DNA from: JAWLGZ01 sp041690635 | GTDB taxonomy: Bacteria; Pseudomonadota; Gammaproteobacteria; Thiohalomonadales; Thiohalomonadaceae | Direction of reading: 5' to 3' | Assembly: GCA_041690635.1 (NCBI GenBank) | Contig: JAWLGZ010000001.1 | Location: 682,001-746,000, forward strand | DNA length: 64,000 nt | In this document: positions 8,747-17,069 of the stretch, one piece after another | How positions within the stretch are numbered: position 1 is the first letter of the stretch | How the letters are laid out: each line of letters begins with the position of its first letter | The notes under the pieces: generated by a model | Databases searched by the model: none | What the model saw: the letters and a program-made list of their open reading frames with translations, nothing else | What the model was told of the DNA's origin: nothing | Program-made: the position numbers and the translations under genes

Positions 8747-9723
8747 GGCCGGACTATGTCCCGGACGTGACCTTTGAGGCGGCGGCGGCGAAGTACATCG
8801 TGGAGTCAGAAAAGGAGTCCATCGCCCTCGATGCTGAGCATCTGGCCAAGATTATGCCGTACATCGGTGGTCTGCCCCTGCGCTGCATCCACGACGAGAC
8901 ACTCAAACCGTTCATTGAACATCGGCGCCGCGAAGGACGGAAATCTGCGACGGTAGAGCGGACGCTGGCTTCGGTGCGGATGGTGCTGTCGGCCGCTCAT
9001 GAGCGGTGGCGCCATTTCAATGGAGAACCGTGGTTGCGGGCGGCGCCGATCATTTCGCGGGTCGACTGGGGGGACGCTCAGCCGGGTTATCCGCTGACTT
9101 GGACGGAGGAGAACCTGCTGTTGGGCTGTCAGCCGCTCCACCTCGCGAAGGAGAGTGTCTTTGCGAGCAATACGGGAGCCCGCGAGCAGGAGGTCGTCCA
9201 GCTGCGTTGGGAGTGGGAGACCCATTTCCCGGGCTTGGGTGCGGTTGCGTTTTGGGTGCCTGCCTCGGTCACAAAGAACACCAGCCGGAACAAGGAGGGG
9301 CGCTACCTGATCCTCAATTCAGTGGCCCGAGCGGTGGTCGATAGCCAGCGAGGGCTACACCCCGACCGGGTGTTCCTGTACCGAGGCCAGCCAGTGAACA
9401 GCATGAACAACACGGCCTGGGAAAACGCTCTCGCCCGGGCCATCGACAACTACTCGGAGCTGATCGGGCGACCGTGTCCGGAGCGGTTTCGAAGCGTGAG
9501 CCCGCACGACCTGCGTCACACGTACGCGACGCGCTTGCGCGCTTTCGAGGTGAGCGAAGACGATCGGGCTGATCTCCTGGGCCACCACCGCCGCGGCGTG
9601 ACCCGGCTCTATTCCCACGCGCAGATCGCCAAACTGGTGGCGGCGGCCGAGCGGATTGCGAGCCTGGGGGGGCTGGACGACCGGGTGCTGTCCCGGGTGC
9701 GTCGGGAATACTACGGGTACTAA
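8569..9723 (+). CDS. Tyrosine recombinase / phage-type integrase
   Basis: 384 residues. The catalytic domain shows the tyrosine-recombinase signature in order: the first Arg in NTGAREQEVVQLRW, HDLRHTYATR (H-x-x-R), LLGHHRRGVTRLYSH (the His/Trp position and the nucleophilic Tyr). The N-terminal part (WHVDKRVRGFGRVCEST) is the arm-binding/SAM-like region of island integrases. The start is the ATG at 8569 with GGAGG about 9 bases upstream. The gene ends 134 bp before the 3' end of tRNA-Met, so that tRNA or its 3' flank is the likely attachment site. The matching att repeat at the far end of the island was not found and should lie left of the window. Confidence 0.95.
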   Translation: MAKRKGRRRTPGLVKVGQVWHVDKRVRGFGRVCESTGAERLEDAEEYLQQRIEGIRRQLRPDYVPDVTFEAAAAKYIVESEKESIALDAEHLAKIMPYIGGLPLRCIHDETLKPFIEHRRREGRKSATVERTLASVRMVLSAAHERWRHFNGEPWLRAAPIISRVDWGDAQPGYPLTWTEENLLLGCQPLHLAKESVFASNTGAREQEVVQLRWEWETHFPGLGAVAFWVPASVTKNTSRNKEGRYLILNSVARAVVDSQRGLHPDRVFLYRGQPVNSMNNTAWENALARAIDNYSELIGRPCPERFRSVSPHDLRHTYATRLRAFEVSEDDRADLLGHHRRGVTRLYSHAQIAKLVAAAERIASLGGLDDRVLSRVRREYYGY

Positions 9724-9821
9724 TCCCGAAAAACTCCCGAACGGCCCTGGCGCCCGTGCGATGACCTGAAATGCATCGACGGGTGCAATCAGGGCCTTGT
9801 GACGGCGTAACTAATTGGCTA

Positions 9822-9851
9822 TAAAAAAGAAACCCGGCCTAGGCCGGGTTT
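9822..9851 (-). terminator. Rho-independent terminator after tRNA-Met
   Basis: A near-perfect palindrome AAACCCGGCC/GGCCGGGTTT (9830-9851) followed on the minus strand by a T-run (the A-run at 9823-9828 on plus). It sits six bases beyond the 3' CCA of tRNA-Met and fits its transcription direction. Confidence 0.85.
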
Positions 9852-9857
9852 CGGATT

Positions 9858-9934
9858 TGGTGGCTACGCCCTGATTCGAACAGGGGACCCCATCATTATG
9901 AGTGATGTGCTCTAACCAGCTGAGCTACGTAGCC
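9858..9934 (-). tRNA. tRNA-Met (anticodon CAU), elongator type
   Basis: The minus strand reads GGCTACGTAGCTCAGCTGG, with anticodon loop CTCATAA (CAU), T-arm GTTCGAATC and an encoded CCA. The acceptor stem GGCTACG/CGTAGCC pairs completely. The sequence closely resembles E. coli elongator tRNA-Met (from memory), and lacks the A-C first-pair mismatch expected of an initiator. It marks the boundary between the accessory island and the conserved chromosome. Confidence 0.95.
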
Positions 9935-9996
9935 AAAGAACCGGCAATTGTATCGGCGCGCGTTCGGCTGTCAAGCCGAAGGGCGCGAAATCGCCG

Positions 9997-11088
9997 TTAG
10001 ACATTAAACCGGAAATGCATCACATCGCCATCCTGGACGACATAATCCTTGCCCTCCAGACGCAGCCGACCCGCCTCCTTGGCGCCATTCTCGCCCTTGT
10101 GGGCGACGAAATCGTCGTAGCTGATCACCTCGGCGCGAATGAAGCCGCGCTCGAAGTCGGTGTGGATGACCGCCGCGGCTTTCGGCGCGGTGGCGCCGAT
10201 AGGAACCGTCCAGGCACGCACCTCTTTCACCCCGGCGGTGAAGTAGGTCTGCAGGCCAAGCAGCCTGTAGCCGGCGCGGATGACCCGGTTCAGGCCAGGC
10301 TCTTCGACCCCCAGCTCCTGGAGGAAGTCATCACGCTCCGCCTCATCCAGCTCCACCAGCTCCGCCTCGATGGCGGCACAGACCGGCACCACTTCGGAAC
10401 CCTCCTCACGGGCGAAGGCGATGACCGCCTCCAGATGGGGATTGTTCTCAAAGCCGTCCTCGGCCACGTTGGCGATGTAGAGGGTGGGCTTGATCGTCAG
10501 CAGGTGAAGCTCGCGGACCAACCTGCGCTCCTCTTCGGTGAACTCCAGGGCGCGAACCGGCTTGCCGACGTCGAGCTGGGCCTGAACCCGCTCCAGCACC
10601 GCGAGCTGCGCCTTCGCCTCCTTGTCGCCGCTCTTGGCCACCTTGGCCACCCGGTTCATCGCCTTCTCGACCGTTTCCATGTCGGCCAGCGCCAGCTCGG
10701 TGTTGATCACCTCGATGTCGCCGATGGGGTCCACCTTGCCCGAGACGTGAACCACGTTCTCGTCCTCGAAGCAGCGCACCACGTGGGCGATGGCATCGGT
10801 CTCCCGGATGTTGGCGAGGAACTTGTTGCCGAGCCCCTCACCCTTGGAGGCGCCGGCCACCAGCCCGGCGATATCGACGAACTCCATGGTGGTCGGAAGC
10901 ACCCGCTGCGGCTTGACGATCGCGGCCAGCACGTCCAGGCGCGGGTCCGGCATCGGCACCACCCCCACGTTGGGTTCGATGGTGCAGAACGGATAGTTCT
11001 CCGCCTGAATGCACGCCTTGGTCAGCGCGTTGAAGAGGGTCGACTTGCCGACGTTCGGCAGGCCGACGATGCCGCATTTGAAGCCCAT
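9997..11088 (-). CDS. ychF: Redox-regulated ATPase YchF (OLA1/Obg-like)
   Basis: 363 residues. A ribosome-associated P-loop NTPase of the Obg/OLA1 family that prefers ATP. The N-terminus MGFKCGIVGLPNVGKST carries the G1 loop (residues 9-17), and the C-terminal TGS-like domain ends with KDYVVQDGDVMHFRFNV. I chose the ATG at 11088. The in-frame upstream extension to 11148 is encoded by the GGTCGGT repeat array and gives a low-complexity peptide not expected of the family. It is the last gene of the ispE-tRNA-prs-rplY-pth-ychF cluster and lies 63 bp after pth. Confidence 0.97.
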   Translation of the reverse strand: MGFKCGIVGLPNVGKSTLFNALTKACIQAENYPFCTIEPNVGVVPMPDPRLDVLAAIVKPQRVLPTTMEFVDIAGLVAGASKGEGLGNKFLANIRETDAIAHVVRCFEDENVVHVSGKVDPIGDIEVINTELALADMETVEKAMNRVAKVAKSGDKEAKAQLAVLERVQAQLDVGKPVRALEFTEEERRLVRELHLLTIKPTLYIANVAEDGFENNPHLEAVIAFAREEGSEVVPVCAAIEAELVELDEAERDDFLQELGVEEPGLNRVIRAGYRLLGLQTYFTAGVKEVRAWTVPIGATAPKAAAVIHTDFERGFIRAEVISYDDFVAHKGENGAKEAGRLRLEGKDYVVQDGDVMHFRFNV

Positions 11089-11099
11089 GGATAGTCTCT

Positions 11100-11153
11100 G
11101 GTCGGTGGTCGGTGGTCGGTGGTCGGTGATCTTTCGACTACCGACCACCGACT
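11100..11153. repeat. Heptamer repeat array GGTCGGT with inverted partner
   Basis: Four exact tandem copies of GGTCGGT (11100-11127), a 12-base spacer, then two inverted units (ACCGACC ACCGACT, 11140-11153). The two arms could form a stem in the pth-ychF transcript. The right arm contains the TAG stop codon of pth. Related arrays occur near 45700 and 55225. Confidence 0.9.
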
Positions 11154-11727
11154 AACGACTATGTAGTTGATTCATCGCCTTCTGCAGTTCACCGGCGGCG
11201 ATCAGGGGCATCGCCGACACCGCTTCGGCAACCGCCGATTCGATCAGTTCCCGGTCACCTGATGGCGGTTTGTTGAGCACATAACCGACCACCTCCGCCG
11301 CCTGCCCCGGGTGTCCGATACCGATGCGCAGACGCAGAAACTCCTTGCCGAGCTGGGCGTGGATGTCCCGCAGGCCGTTGTGGCCGGCGTGCCCGCCGCC
11401 CTGCTTGAGCCGCAGGGTGCCGGGCGGCAGATCCAACTCGTCGTGGGCGACCAACACCGACTCGAGTGGGATCCTGTAGAAGCGGGCGAGCGAGGCGACC
11501 GACTGGCCGCTACGGTTCATGTAGGTCTGAGGCTTGAGCAGCCACAGCTCCCGGCCGTCCAGCACCACCCGGCACGCCTCGCCGTGAAACTTGCTCTCGT
11601 TGCGGAACTGCCCGCCCAGTTCACGGGCCAGTGCGTCCACAAACCAGAAGCCGGCGTTGTGACGGGTCTCCTCATACTTGGAGCCCGGATTACCCAGGCC
11701 CACAACCAGTTGGATCTCCGCCGCCAA
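11152..11727 (-). CDS. pth: Peptidyl-tRNA hydrolase
   Basis: 191 residues. It releases peptides from prematurely dissociated peptidyl-tRNA in the cytoplasm. The signature VVGLGNPGSKYEETRHNAGF spans residues 8-27, with catalytic His23 and Asn13; LLVAHDELDLPPG-type segment and GGGHAGHNGLRD follow as expected of the family. Full length. It sits 20 bp downstream of rplY, as in many gammaproteobacteria. Its stop codon lies within a heptamer repeat arm. Confidence 0.97.
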   Translation of the reverse strand: MAAEIQLVVGLGNPGSKYEETRHNAGFWFVDALARELGGQFRNESKFHGEACRVVLDGRELWLLKPQTYMNRSGQSVASLARFYRIPLESVLVAHDELDLPPGTLRLKQGGGHAGHNGLRDIHAQLGKEFLRLRIGIGHPGQAAEVVGYVLNKPPSGDRELIESAVAEAVSAMPLIAAGELQKAMNQLHSR

Positions 11728-11747
11728 CGCCGGCCCCGCAAGGGCGA

Positions 11748-12380
11748 TTACTCGCCCTCGGCCTCCGCGGCACCCTCACCCTCACCGGCCGCTGCACCGC
11801 CGCGAGTGGCGTGGATCGCCACCACTGGCAGGTCGTGCTCGGGACCATGGGAGAGCTCAACCAGTTCCACACCGGCCGGCAGCTTGAGGTCCGACAGGTG
11901 CAGGGATTGGTTCAGCTCCATGCCGGAGATGTCCACCTCGATGAACTCGGGCAGATTCTTCGGCAGGCAGGCGACCTCGACATCCGTGATGTTGTGGGTG
12001 ATGACGCCACCGCCGATCTTCACACCCGGTGCCATCTCTTCACCCATGAAGTGCAGCGGCACATGCATACGGATTTTGTCGGTCGCGCTGACGCGCAGGA
12101 AGTCCACGTGCATCACGATCGGCCGGGCGGGGTGACGCTGCATGTCCTTCAGCACCGCCTGCTCGGCCTTGCCGCCCACGTTCACCGTCAGCACGTGGGA
12201 GAAGAACGCCTCGTGCTGGATGTGCTTGAGCAGATCATTGTGGTCGAGCGTGAGAGCGACCGGGTCCTTGCCCGCGCCATAGATAATGGCGGGCACCTTG
12301 CCGTCGCGACGCAGGCGGCGGCTCGCACCCTTCCCCATGTCGCCGCGAACTTCGGCTTCGATTTCGAATTGAACGTCCAT
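11748..12380 (-). CDS. rplY: 50S ribosomal protein L25 (Ctc/TL5 form)
   Basis: 210 residues. A 5S-rRNA-binding ribosomal protein of the longer two-domain type: an N-terminal L25 domain (GASRRLRRDGKVPAIIYG at 18-35) followed by the beta-rich TL5/Ctc domain. The C-terminus is an acidic Ala/Glu tail (GEGEGAAEAEGE) typical of this form. It follows prs after a terminator-like hairpin and precedes pth. Confidence 0.96.
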   Translation of the reverse strand: MDVQFEIEAEVRGDMGKGASRRLRRDGKVPAIIYGAGKDPVALTLDHNDLLKHIQHEAFFSHVLTVNVGGKAEQAVLKDMQRHPARPIVMHVDFLRVSATDKIRMHVPLHFMGEEMAPGVKIGGGVITHNITDVEVACLPKNLPEFIEVDISGMELNQSLHLSDLKLPAGVELVELSHGPEHDLPVVAIHATRGGAAAGEGEGAAEAEGE

Positions 12381-12404
12381 CGTTTTCTCCAGTGTTTTAC
12401 AGAC

Positions 12405-12430
12405 AAAAAGAGCCGCCCGCCCGGGCGGCC
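12405..12430 (-). terminator. Rho-independent terminator downstream of prs
   Basis: GCCGCCC (12412-12418) pairs with GGGCGGC (12423-12429). On the minus strand the stem is followed by TCTTTTTG. It lies between the prs stop and the rplY start, so it would partly separate prs from rplY-pth-ychF. Confidence 0.75.
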
Positions 12431-12471
12431 CCCATCCGCCTTCCCCGCGACCAGGGTTGGCGAAATTCTTA

Positions 12472-12588
12472 ATCAGGGGCTAGGGACTAGGGGCTGGGGG
12501 GCAAGTGAAATACCGTTGCGCGCACCGCGCGCTCATTCCCGAGCCCCTAGCCCCTGATCCCTGGCCCCTAATCCCTAGCCCCTAATCC
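12472..12588. repeat. Heptamer repeat array GGGGCTA type, inverted arms
   Basis: The left arm (12474-12500) reads GGGGCTA GGGACTA GGGGCTG. The right arm (12542-12588) holds six inverted units of the AGCCCCT/GATCCCT/AATCCCT type. The 40-bp spacer includes a smaller palindrome (GCGCGCACCGCGCGC). The prs stop codon TAG (12582-12584) is inside the last unit. Confidence 0.9.
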
Positions 12589-13538
12589 ATATACAACGAG
12601 CTGACCGACTCCTCGTTGTTGATGCGGCGCATGGTCTCGGCCAGCATTTCGGCGATGCTCACCTGCCGGATCTTGGCGCAGGCCCGCGCCGCCGCATTGA
12701 GCGGGATGGTATCGGTCACCACCAACTCGTCCAGATGCGAGTTTTCAATATTTTCCAGTGCTCGGCCCGAAAGCACCGGGTGGGTGATATAGGCCTTCAC
12801 CCGGGCGGCACCGTGTTCCTTCAAGGCGCCGGCCGCCTGGCACAGCGTCCCGGCGGTGTCGACCAGGTCGTCCACCAGGATGCAGGTGCGATCGCGTACG
12901 TCACCGATGATATGCATCACCTGGGCGACGTTGGCCCGCGGACGGCGCTTGTCGATGATCGCCAGATCCGCATCGTCGAGCCGTTTGGCCAGGGCCCGGG
13001 CACGGACCACGCCGCCCACGTCCGGCGACACCACCATGATGCTCGGGTCCTTGCCCTTGTCCCGCCAGATATCCCCGAGCAGGATGGGCGATGCGTAGAC
13101 GTTGTCCACCGGGATGTCGAAGAACCCCTGGATCTGGTCCGCATGCAGGTCCACGGTCAACACCCGGTTGACTCCGACCACCGCCAGCATGTTTGCGATC
13201 ACCTTGGCGGTGATCGGTACACGGGCCGAACGCGGCCGGCGATCCTGGCGCGCGTAGCCGAAGTACGGCATCACCGCGGTCACCCTGGCGGCGGAGGCAC
13301 GACGCATGGCGTCCACCATCACCAGCAGTTCGATCAGGTTGTCGTTGGTGGGCGCGCAGGTGGGCTGAACGATGAAGACGTGCTTGCCGCGCACGTTCTC
13401 CAGGATCTCCACCATAACCTCGCCGTCACTGAACCGGCCGACCACCGCCTTGCCCAGCGGAAGCGACAGGTAGGAGGCGATATCCTGCGCGAGTTGCGGG
13501 TTGGCGTTACCCGCGAAGACCATCATTTCCGAAAGCAT
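12582..13538 (-). CDS. prs: Ribose-phosphate pyrophosphokinase (PRPP synthetase)
   Basis: 318 residues. It makes PRPP from ribose 5-phosphate and ATP for nucleotide, His and Trp synthesis. Family motifs: FSDGEVMVEILENVRGKHVF, the ATP-binding YARQDRRPR, and the PRPP loop ILVDDLVDTAGT. I set the start at the ATG at 13538 (MLSEMMVFAGN); upstream in-frame codons run through the tRNA-Gln gene and cannot be coding. The stop falls in a heptamer repeat. It lies directly downstream of tRNA-Gln, the usual gammaproteobacterial order. Confidence 0.97.
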   Translation of the reverse strand: MLSEMMVFAGNANPQLAQDIASYLSLPLGKAVVGRFSDGEVMVEILENVRGKHVFIVQPTCAPTNDNLIELLVMVDAMRRASAARVTAVMPYFGYARQDRRPRSARVPITAKVIANMLAVVGVNRVLTVDLHADQIQGFFDIPVDNVYASPILLGDIWRDKGKDPSIMVVSPDVGGVVRARALAKRLDDADLAIIDKRRPRANVAQVMHIIGDVRDRTCILVDDLVDTAGTLCQAAGALKEHGAARVKAYITHPVLSGRALENIENSHLDELVVTDTIPLNAAARACAKIRQVSIAEMLAETMRRINNEESVSSLYMD

Positions 13539-13587
13539 CGATACCCCGCGACCGCGCTGCCCTGCTTTGTACTGCAGTAGATGTATG

Positions 13588-13662
13588 TGGCTGGGGCGCC
13601 AGGATTCGAACCTGGGAATGCCGGCACCAAAAGCCGGTGCCTTACCGCTTGGCGACGCCCCA
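13588..13662 (-). tRNA. tRNA-Gln (anticodon UUG)
   Basis: The minus strand reads TGGGGCGTCGCCAAGCGG, anticodon loop CTTTTGG (UUG), T-arm GGTTCGAATCC and encoded CCA. The acceptor stem TGGGGCG/CGCCCCA is complete. It is the intact copy of a tandem pair; the second copy upstream is interrupted. Confidence 0.95.
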
Positions 13663-13727
13663 ATTGAAACCTTTTTCCGTTGCCGGAACGCTTGCGCCCA
13701 AACCATCCAAGCCGCGCTGCGCGCGGC

Positions 13728-13877
13728 GGGCGCCAGGATGACTCCGGGCATCCTGCCCTCCGCCCTTCGGGCCGGCTTCGCTGCGCTCCGCCGTTCCGAT
13801 TCGGAATCCCGCCGAATCGGTCGAACCTGGGAATGCCGGCACCAAAAGCCGGTGCCTTACCGCTTGGCGACGCCCCA
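13728..13877 (-). pseudogene. tRNA-Gln pseudogene (T-loop interrupted by 81-bp REP-like insert)
   Basis: A 66-bp segment (13821-13886) is identical to 13606-13671 of the intact tRNA-Gln and covers the 5' acceptor strand, D-arm, anticodon arm and T-arm up to TTCGA, plus 9 bp of 5' flank. The match breaks in the T-loop at 13820. It resumes for 12 bases (GGGCGCCAGGAT, 13728-13739) on the far side of an 81-bp insert, then stops two positions short of a full acceptor stem and without CCA. It reads as a tandem duplicate with 215-bp period, later interrupted. A functional spliced tRNA is unlikely because the 3' end has also diverged. Confidence 0.8.
13740..13820. repeat. REP/BIME-like palindromic insert in tRNA-Gln copy 2
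   Basis: 81 bp with strong symmetry: CCGATTCGG/CCGAATCGG (perfect 9-bp stem, 7-base loop) at one end, GCCCTTCGGGC in the middle, and CATCCTG pairing across the junction with CAGGATG of the tRNA part at the other. This is the usual look of REP elements. No coding potential. Confidence 0.7.
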
Positions 13878-13889
13878 ATTGAAACCGAA

Positions 13890-14741
13890 TTACTGCCTCT
13901 CTCGCCGGCCCAGCAGCGGAGAGCGGTTCACGCCCCGGGCGACGAAGGCGTCCCAGTCCGCGGGCACTTCCGCCAAAACCCTGTCCGCCGCTTCACGCCG
14001 GGCGAAGGGCGCAAAAACACAACAACCGGTTCCGGTCATCCGCGCCGGGCCGTGAACCGAAAGCCAATCCAGTGCCTCGGCCACTTCCGGATGACGGCGG
14101 CGGACCACCGGTTCACAGACGTTACCGCCCGCGCCCGAGAGAAAGTCGCGTATTGTGAGAGGCGGGCAATTTCGTGTCAATTCCGCATCCCCGAACGTCT
14201 CGGCGGTAGAAACAGTTACCGGGGGCACCACCACCAGGTACCAGGGCTCCGGCAATGCGATCGGCTGCAGCACCTCGCCCACCCCTTCAGCCCAGGCCGC
14301 CCGACCGCGGACAAAGACCGGCACATCGGCACCGAGCCGAAGCCCCAGTGCGGCCAACCGCTCCTCCCCCAGGCCGAGCCCCCACAGATGATCCAGGGCG
14401 ACCAGCGTGGTCGCGGCATCGGAGCTGCCCCCCCCCAAGCCGCCACCCATCGGCAACCGCTTGTCGATGCGGATATCCACACCGAGGCCGCAGCCGGTTT
14501 CGGCCTTGAGGAGTTCGGCGGCACGCACCGTCAAATCGGTTTCGGCGGGGACCCCGCGCACTTCGGTCAGACGGCGGACACGTCCGTCATTCCGCGGTTC
14601 GAACCACAATGCATCGCCGTAATCGAGGAACTGAAACGCGGTCTGCAGCAGATGATAACCGTCGGGACGACGGCCGGTGATGTGCAGAAAGAGATTCAGC
14701 TTGGCCGGCGCCGGCCAGCCCCCGCCTGACGCTTCAGACAC
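13890..14741 (-). CDS. ispE: 4-diphosphocytidyl-2-C-methyl-D-erythritol kinase
   Basis: 283 residues. It phosphorylates CDP-ME in the MEP isoprenoid pathway (GHMP kinase fold). Motifs: PAPAKLNLFLHITGRRPDGYH at the N-terminus, the ATP loop LPMGGGLGGGSSDAATTL, and the C-terminal RMTGTGCCVFAPF. The start is a GTG at 14741 giving MSEASGGGWPAPAKLN; no ATG lies near, and the resulting length equals the usual family length. The GTG overlaps the end of lolB by 8 bp, so the two are translationally coupled. Confidence 0.95.
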   Translation of the reverse strand: MSEASGGGWPAPAKLNLFLHITGRRPDGYHLLQTAFQFLDYGDALWFEPRNDGRVRRLTEVRGVPAETDLTVRAAELLKAETGCGLGVDIRIDKRLPMGGGLGGGSSDAATTLVALDHLWGLGLGEERLAALGLRLGADVPVFVRGRAAWAEGVGEVLQPIALPEPWYLVVVPPVTVSTAETFGDAELTRNCPPLTIRDFLSGAGGNVCEPVVRRRHPEVAEALDWLSVHGPARMTGTGCCVFAPFARREAADRVLAEVPADWDAFVARGVNRSPLLGRRERQ

Positions 14742-15348
14742 CGGTATCGAACCGCCATTCGCCGATTGCCAGCCGCACCTGCCCCTCCACGCCGCGGGCG
14801 AACACCCTGCCCGGAAGCGTGTAACCGGCCCGCTGCTCGTAATCCTGGAAGCGGATGCGCCATCCGCGCTGGCGCAATTCAGCCAGGCGGCCCACCGCAT
14901 CGAGTTCCGGCCGCGCATCCTCGCCCGGCGCAGGCAGTCCGAGCACCCAGTGGCGCAACGCGGCCACCGGTACCCGCCAGCCCAGCGTCTCGTACAGGAG
15001 CTGGTCGGGATCCCGGGCGTCGAGGATCTCATTGGCTGTCCGCAGTACCACCCGCTCCGAATCGCCGCTCAGCATCACCGTCCCCTGGCCGAGCGGGGCG
15101 ATGATGCGGATGTCGTAATGGTCGCCGAACTGCCGCCAGTCCAGGGTGGCGTGCCACCCCTCGTCGGCGGTCTGGATTGCAATGCGTCCGGTGAGGCGCC
15201 AGTTCTCCAGCCCCCTCAGATCGGCGACATGCTGCTCCCAGGCCGACTGGGGGTCGGTGACCGGCGCCACCGGCGCACCAGCACAGGCAGACAGGAGCAG
15301 AACGAATGCACCGACCAGCCCCGCCTGGCGCAGCCGGTTGAGGCTCAT
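14734..15348 (-). CDS. lolB: Outer-membrane lipoprotein receptor LolB
   Basis: 204 residues. It accepts lipoproteins from LolA and inserts them in the outer membrane. The signal peptide ends in lipobox LSAC with Cys22; residues WRLTGRIAIQ and the beta-rich remainder (DYEQRAGYTLPGRVFA) fit the half-barrel LolB fold. The ATG overlaps the TPR lipoprotein gene stop by 4 bp (ATGA), and its own end overlaps ispE, so the three genes form one operon. Confidence 0.95.
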   Translation of the reverse strand: MSLNRLRQAGLVGAFVLLLSACAGAPVAPVTDPQSAWEQHVADLRGLENWRLTGRIAIQTADEGWHATLDWRQFGDHYDIRIIAPLGQGTVMLSGDSERVVLRTANEILDARDPDQLLYETLGWRVPVAALRHWVLGLPAPGEDARPELDAVGRLAELRQRGWRIRFQDYEQRAGYTLPGRVFARGVEGQVRLAIGEWRFDTGV

Positions 15349-17069
15349 TCGAGAAACTGCTGCAGGGTGCGCAGCAGCACCTCATCTTCGGGGGCGACCT
15401 CGAGGGCACGCTGCCATACTGTCTGCGCCTCATCCCGCCGATCCAGCATCCACAGGGTGGCACCAAGGTGGGCGGCGATCTCCCCATCCACCAGATGGTC
15501 AAAGGCCTGTTGCAGGTACGTAAGCGCCTCCTCGTAGCGACCCATGCGGTGAAGCACCCAACCCATGCTGTCGAGGATTGCCGGGTCGTCGGGCATAAGG
15601 ATGAGCGCCCTTCCGATCAGTTCGAAGGCCTCCTCGAAACGTTCGGTGCGGTCGGCAAGGGTGTAGCCAAGCGCGTTCAGCGCCTGGGCATTTTCAGGGT
15701 CCTTTTCCAGAATAGCGCGCAAATTACTTTCAAGGAGGTCGATGCGATCGACGCGCTCGGCGGTCAGTGCGTGGGCGTAGAGCAACTCGGGGTTGTCCGG
15801 GAACCGTTCCAGGGCCTCTTCATAGACCACCATCGCCTGGGCGTGCTCTCTGTGGTCCCGCAGGATCTCGCCCTCCACCAGTGTCAGGCGGAGTTCCTCC
15901 GCCGGGGTCTCGACCGGAATGCCGTGCAGGTGCTCCCGTGCCGCTTCCAGCCCCTCCAGTTTGCCCATGAGTACCCCAATGCGCAGCTGAGCCTCGAAAA
16001 ACAGCTCGCCTCCAGCCACCTCGGAGTACCAGTCCACCGCCTCCTGAAATGCCTGCTCCACCTCCGCCATCTGGCCGAGGGAATAGGCTGCCTCCTCGAC
16101 CCGCTGGCCGAGCACGACGAGGTTGCGGAAAAAAGCCTTGGCCGCCACCTCGTCACCGGCCTGAAGCGCCAGCAATCCCTGCGCATAGATCAATTCACCA
16201 CTGTCCGGTAACGCATCCGCCAGCGTCCGGAACTGAACCCGTGCCTCTTCCAGGTCACCGGCAACCACCAGTTCCCGGGCATAGCGCAACCGCAGGTGGT
16301 GATCCTCCGTATTCAAGGCGAGGGCGCGCCGCAGGTCTTCCGCCGCTTCACCGTGGCGGGCCGCACCACTGTGAATCTCGGCGCGCAGAATCAGCGCCGG
16401 GACGGCATCCGCATCACCGGACAGCGCGCGGTTCACCAGTTCGAGGGCACGTTCACCTTCGCCGCTGAGGCGGGCCAGTTCAGCATGGGCCCGAAGCGCC
16501 GCCGGATGCTCGTCCCCCCCCAGCAGGCGCTCCATCGCCACAAGCGCCCGCACCTTGTTCGAATCCTCGCTGAGCAGCTTGGCAACGTCGGCATAGGCGG
16601 TCCGTTCACCCTTCTGCGACAGCGCCATATACTCCCGAAGATGGGGCAGCGCCTCCTCAGTACGCTGCTGCTGGATCAGCAGGGCGGAGAGAGAGTGACG
16701 TGCGCTAGGCTCGGTTGGCGCCAGTTCCACCCACACGCCGGCAGCCTGGGCCGCCAGATCCAGGCGGCGGGCAACCGCCGCCAGCCGCGTGGCCTGCCGT
16801 GCAGCACCTGGATCGCGGGTCTCGGTGGCAATCGCCAGATAGTGGCTGGCGGAGGTCACCAGGTCCCCCCGCTGAGCCGCAATTTCGGCCAGGAGCACCT
16901 CGAACAGCAGCTCCGGTGTCAGCGAACTGGCCGGCAATTCCGCGGGAGCGGGGTCGACAAGCGTAACCGGTACCTCCACGTGGGGCGGCGGCTCCGGAGA
17001 ACGATTGGCAACAGCGCCGCAGCCGGCGAGAGTACCGGTCAGAAGTAAGAGCGGGGCTATCTTCCTCAT
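15345..17069 (-). CDS. TPR-repeat lipoprotein
   Basis: 574 residues. It starts at ATG 17069: MRKIAPLLLLTGTLAGC, with the lipobox LAGC and Cys17 predicting a lipid-anchored protein. The rest is a run of about twelve TPR-type helix pairs, with canonical ones near the C-terminus (NPELLYAHALTAER, NAQALNALGYTLAD, PAILDSMGWVLHRMGRYEEA). It probably acts as a scaffold in the envelope. The same gene is found upstream of lolB in many gammaproteobacteria. The frame continues upstream of 17069, but that part lies antisense to hemA and is not coding. Confidence 0.9.
   Translation of the reverse strand: MRKIAPLLLLTGTLAGCGAVANRSPEPPPHVEVPVTLVDPAPAELPASSLTPELLFEVLLAEIAAQRGDLVTSASHYLAIATETRDPGAARQATRLAAVARRLDLAAQAAGVWVELAPTEPSARHSLSALLIQQQRTEEALPHLREYMALSQKGERTAYADVAKLLSEDSNKVRALVAMERLLGGDEHPAALRAHAELARLSGEGERALELVNRALSGDADAVPALILRAEIHSGAARHGEAAEDLRRALALNTEDHHLRLRYARELVVAGDLEEARVQFRTLADALPDSGELIYAQGLLALQAGDEVAAKAFFRNLVVLGQRVEEAAYSLGQMAEVEQAFQEAVDWYSEVAGGELFFEAQLRIGVLMGKLEGLEAAREHLHGIPVETPAEELRLTLVEGEILRDHREHAQAMVVYEEALERFPDNPELLYAHALTAERVDRIDLLESNLRAILEKDPENAQALNALGYTLADRTERFEEAFELIGRALILMPDDPAILDSMGWVLHRMGRYEEALTYLQQAFDHLVDGEIAAHLGATLWMLDRRDEAQTVWQRALEVAPEDEVLLRTLQQFLE

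Noticed and set aside
10015..11094. 359-codon open frame opposite ychF
   Set aside because: Antisense shadow; ychF is unambiguous.
11100..11127. GGTCGGT array as a CRISPR-like array
   Set aside because: Units are 7 bp with no spacers and no cas genes nearby.
13728..13877. Second functional tRNA-Gln with an intron
   Set aside because: The 3' acceptor and CCA are not preserved, and the insert looks like a REP element; kept only as a pseudogene.
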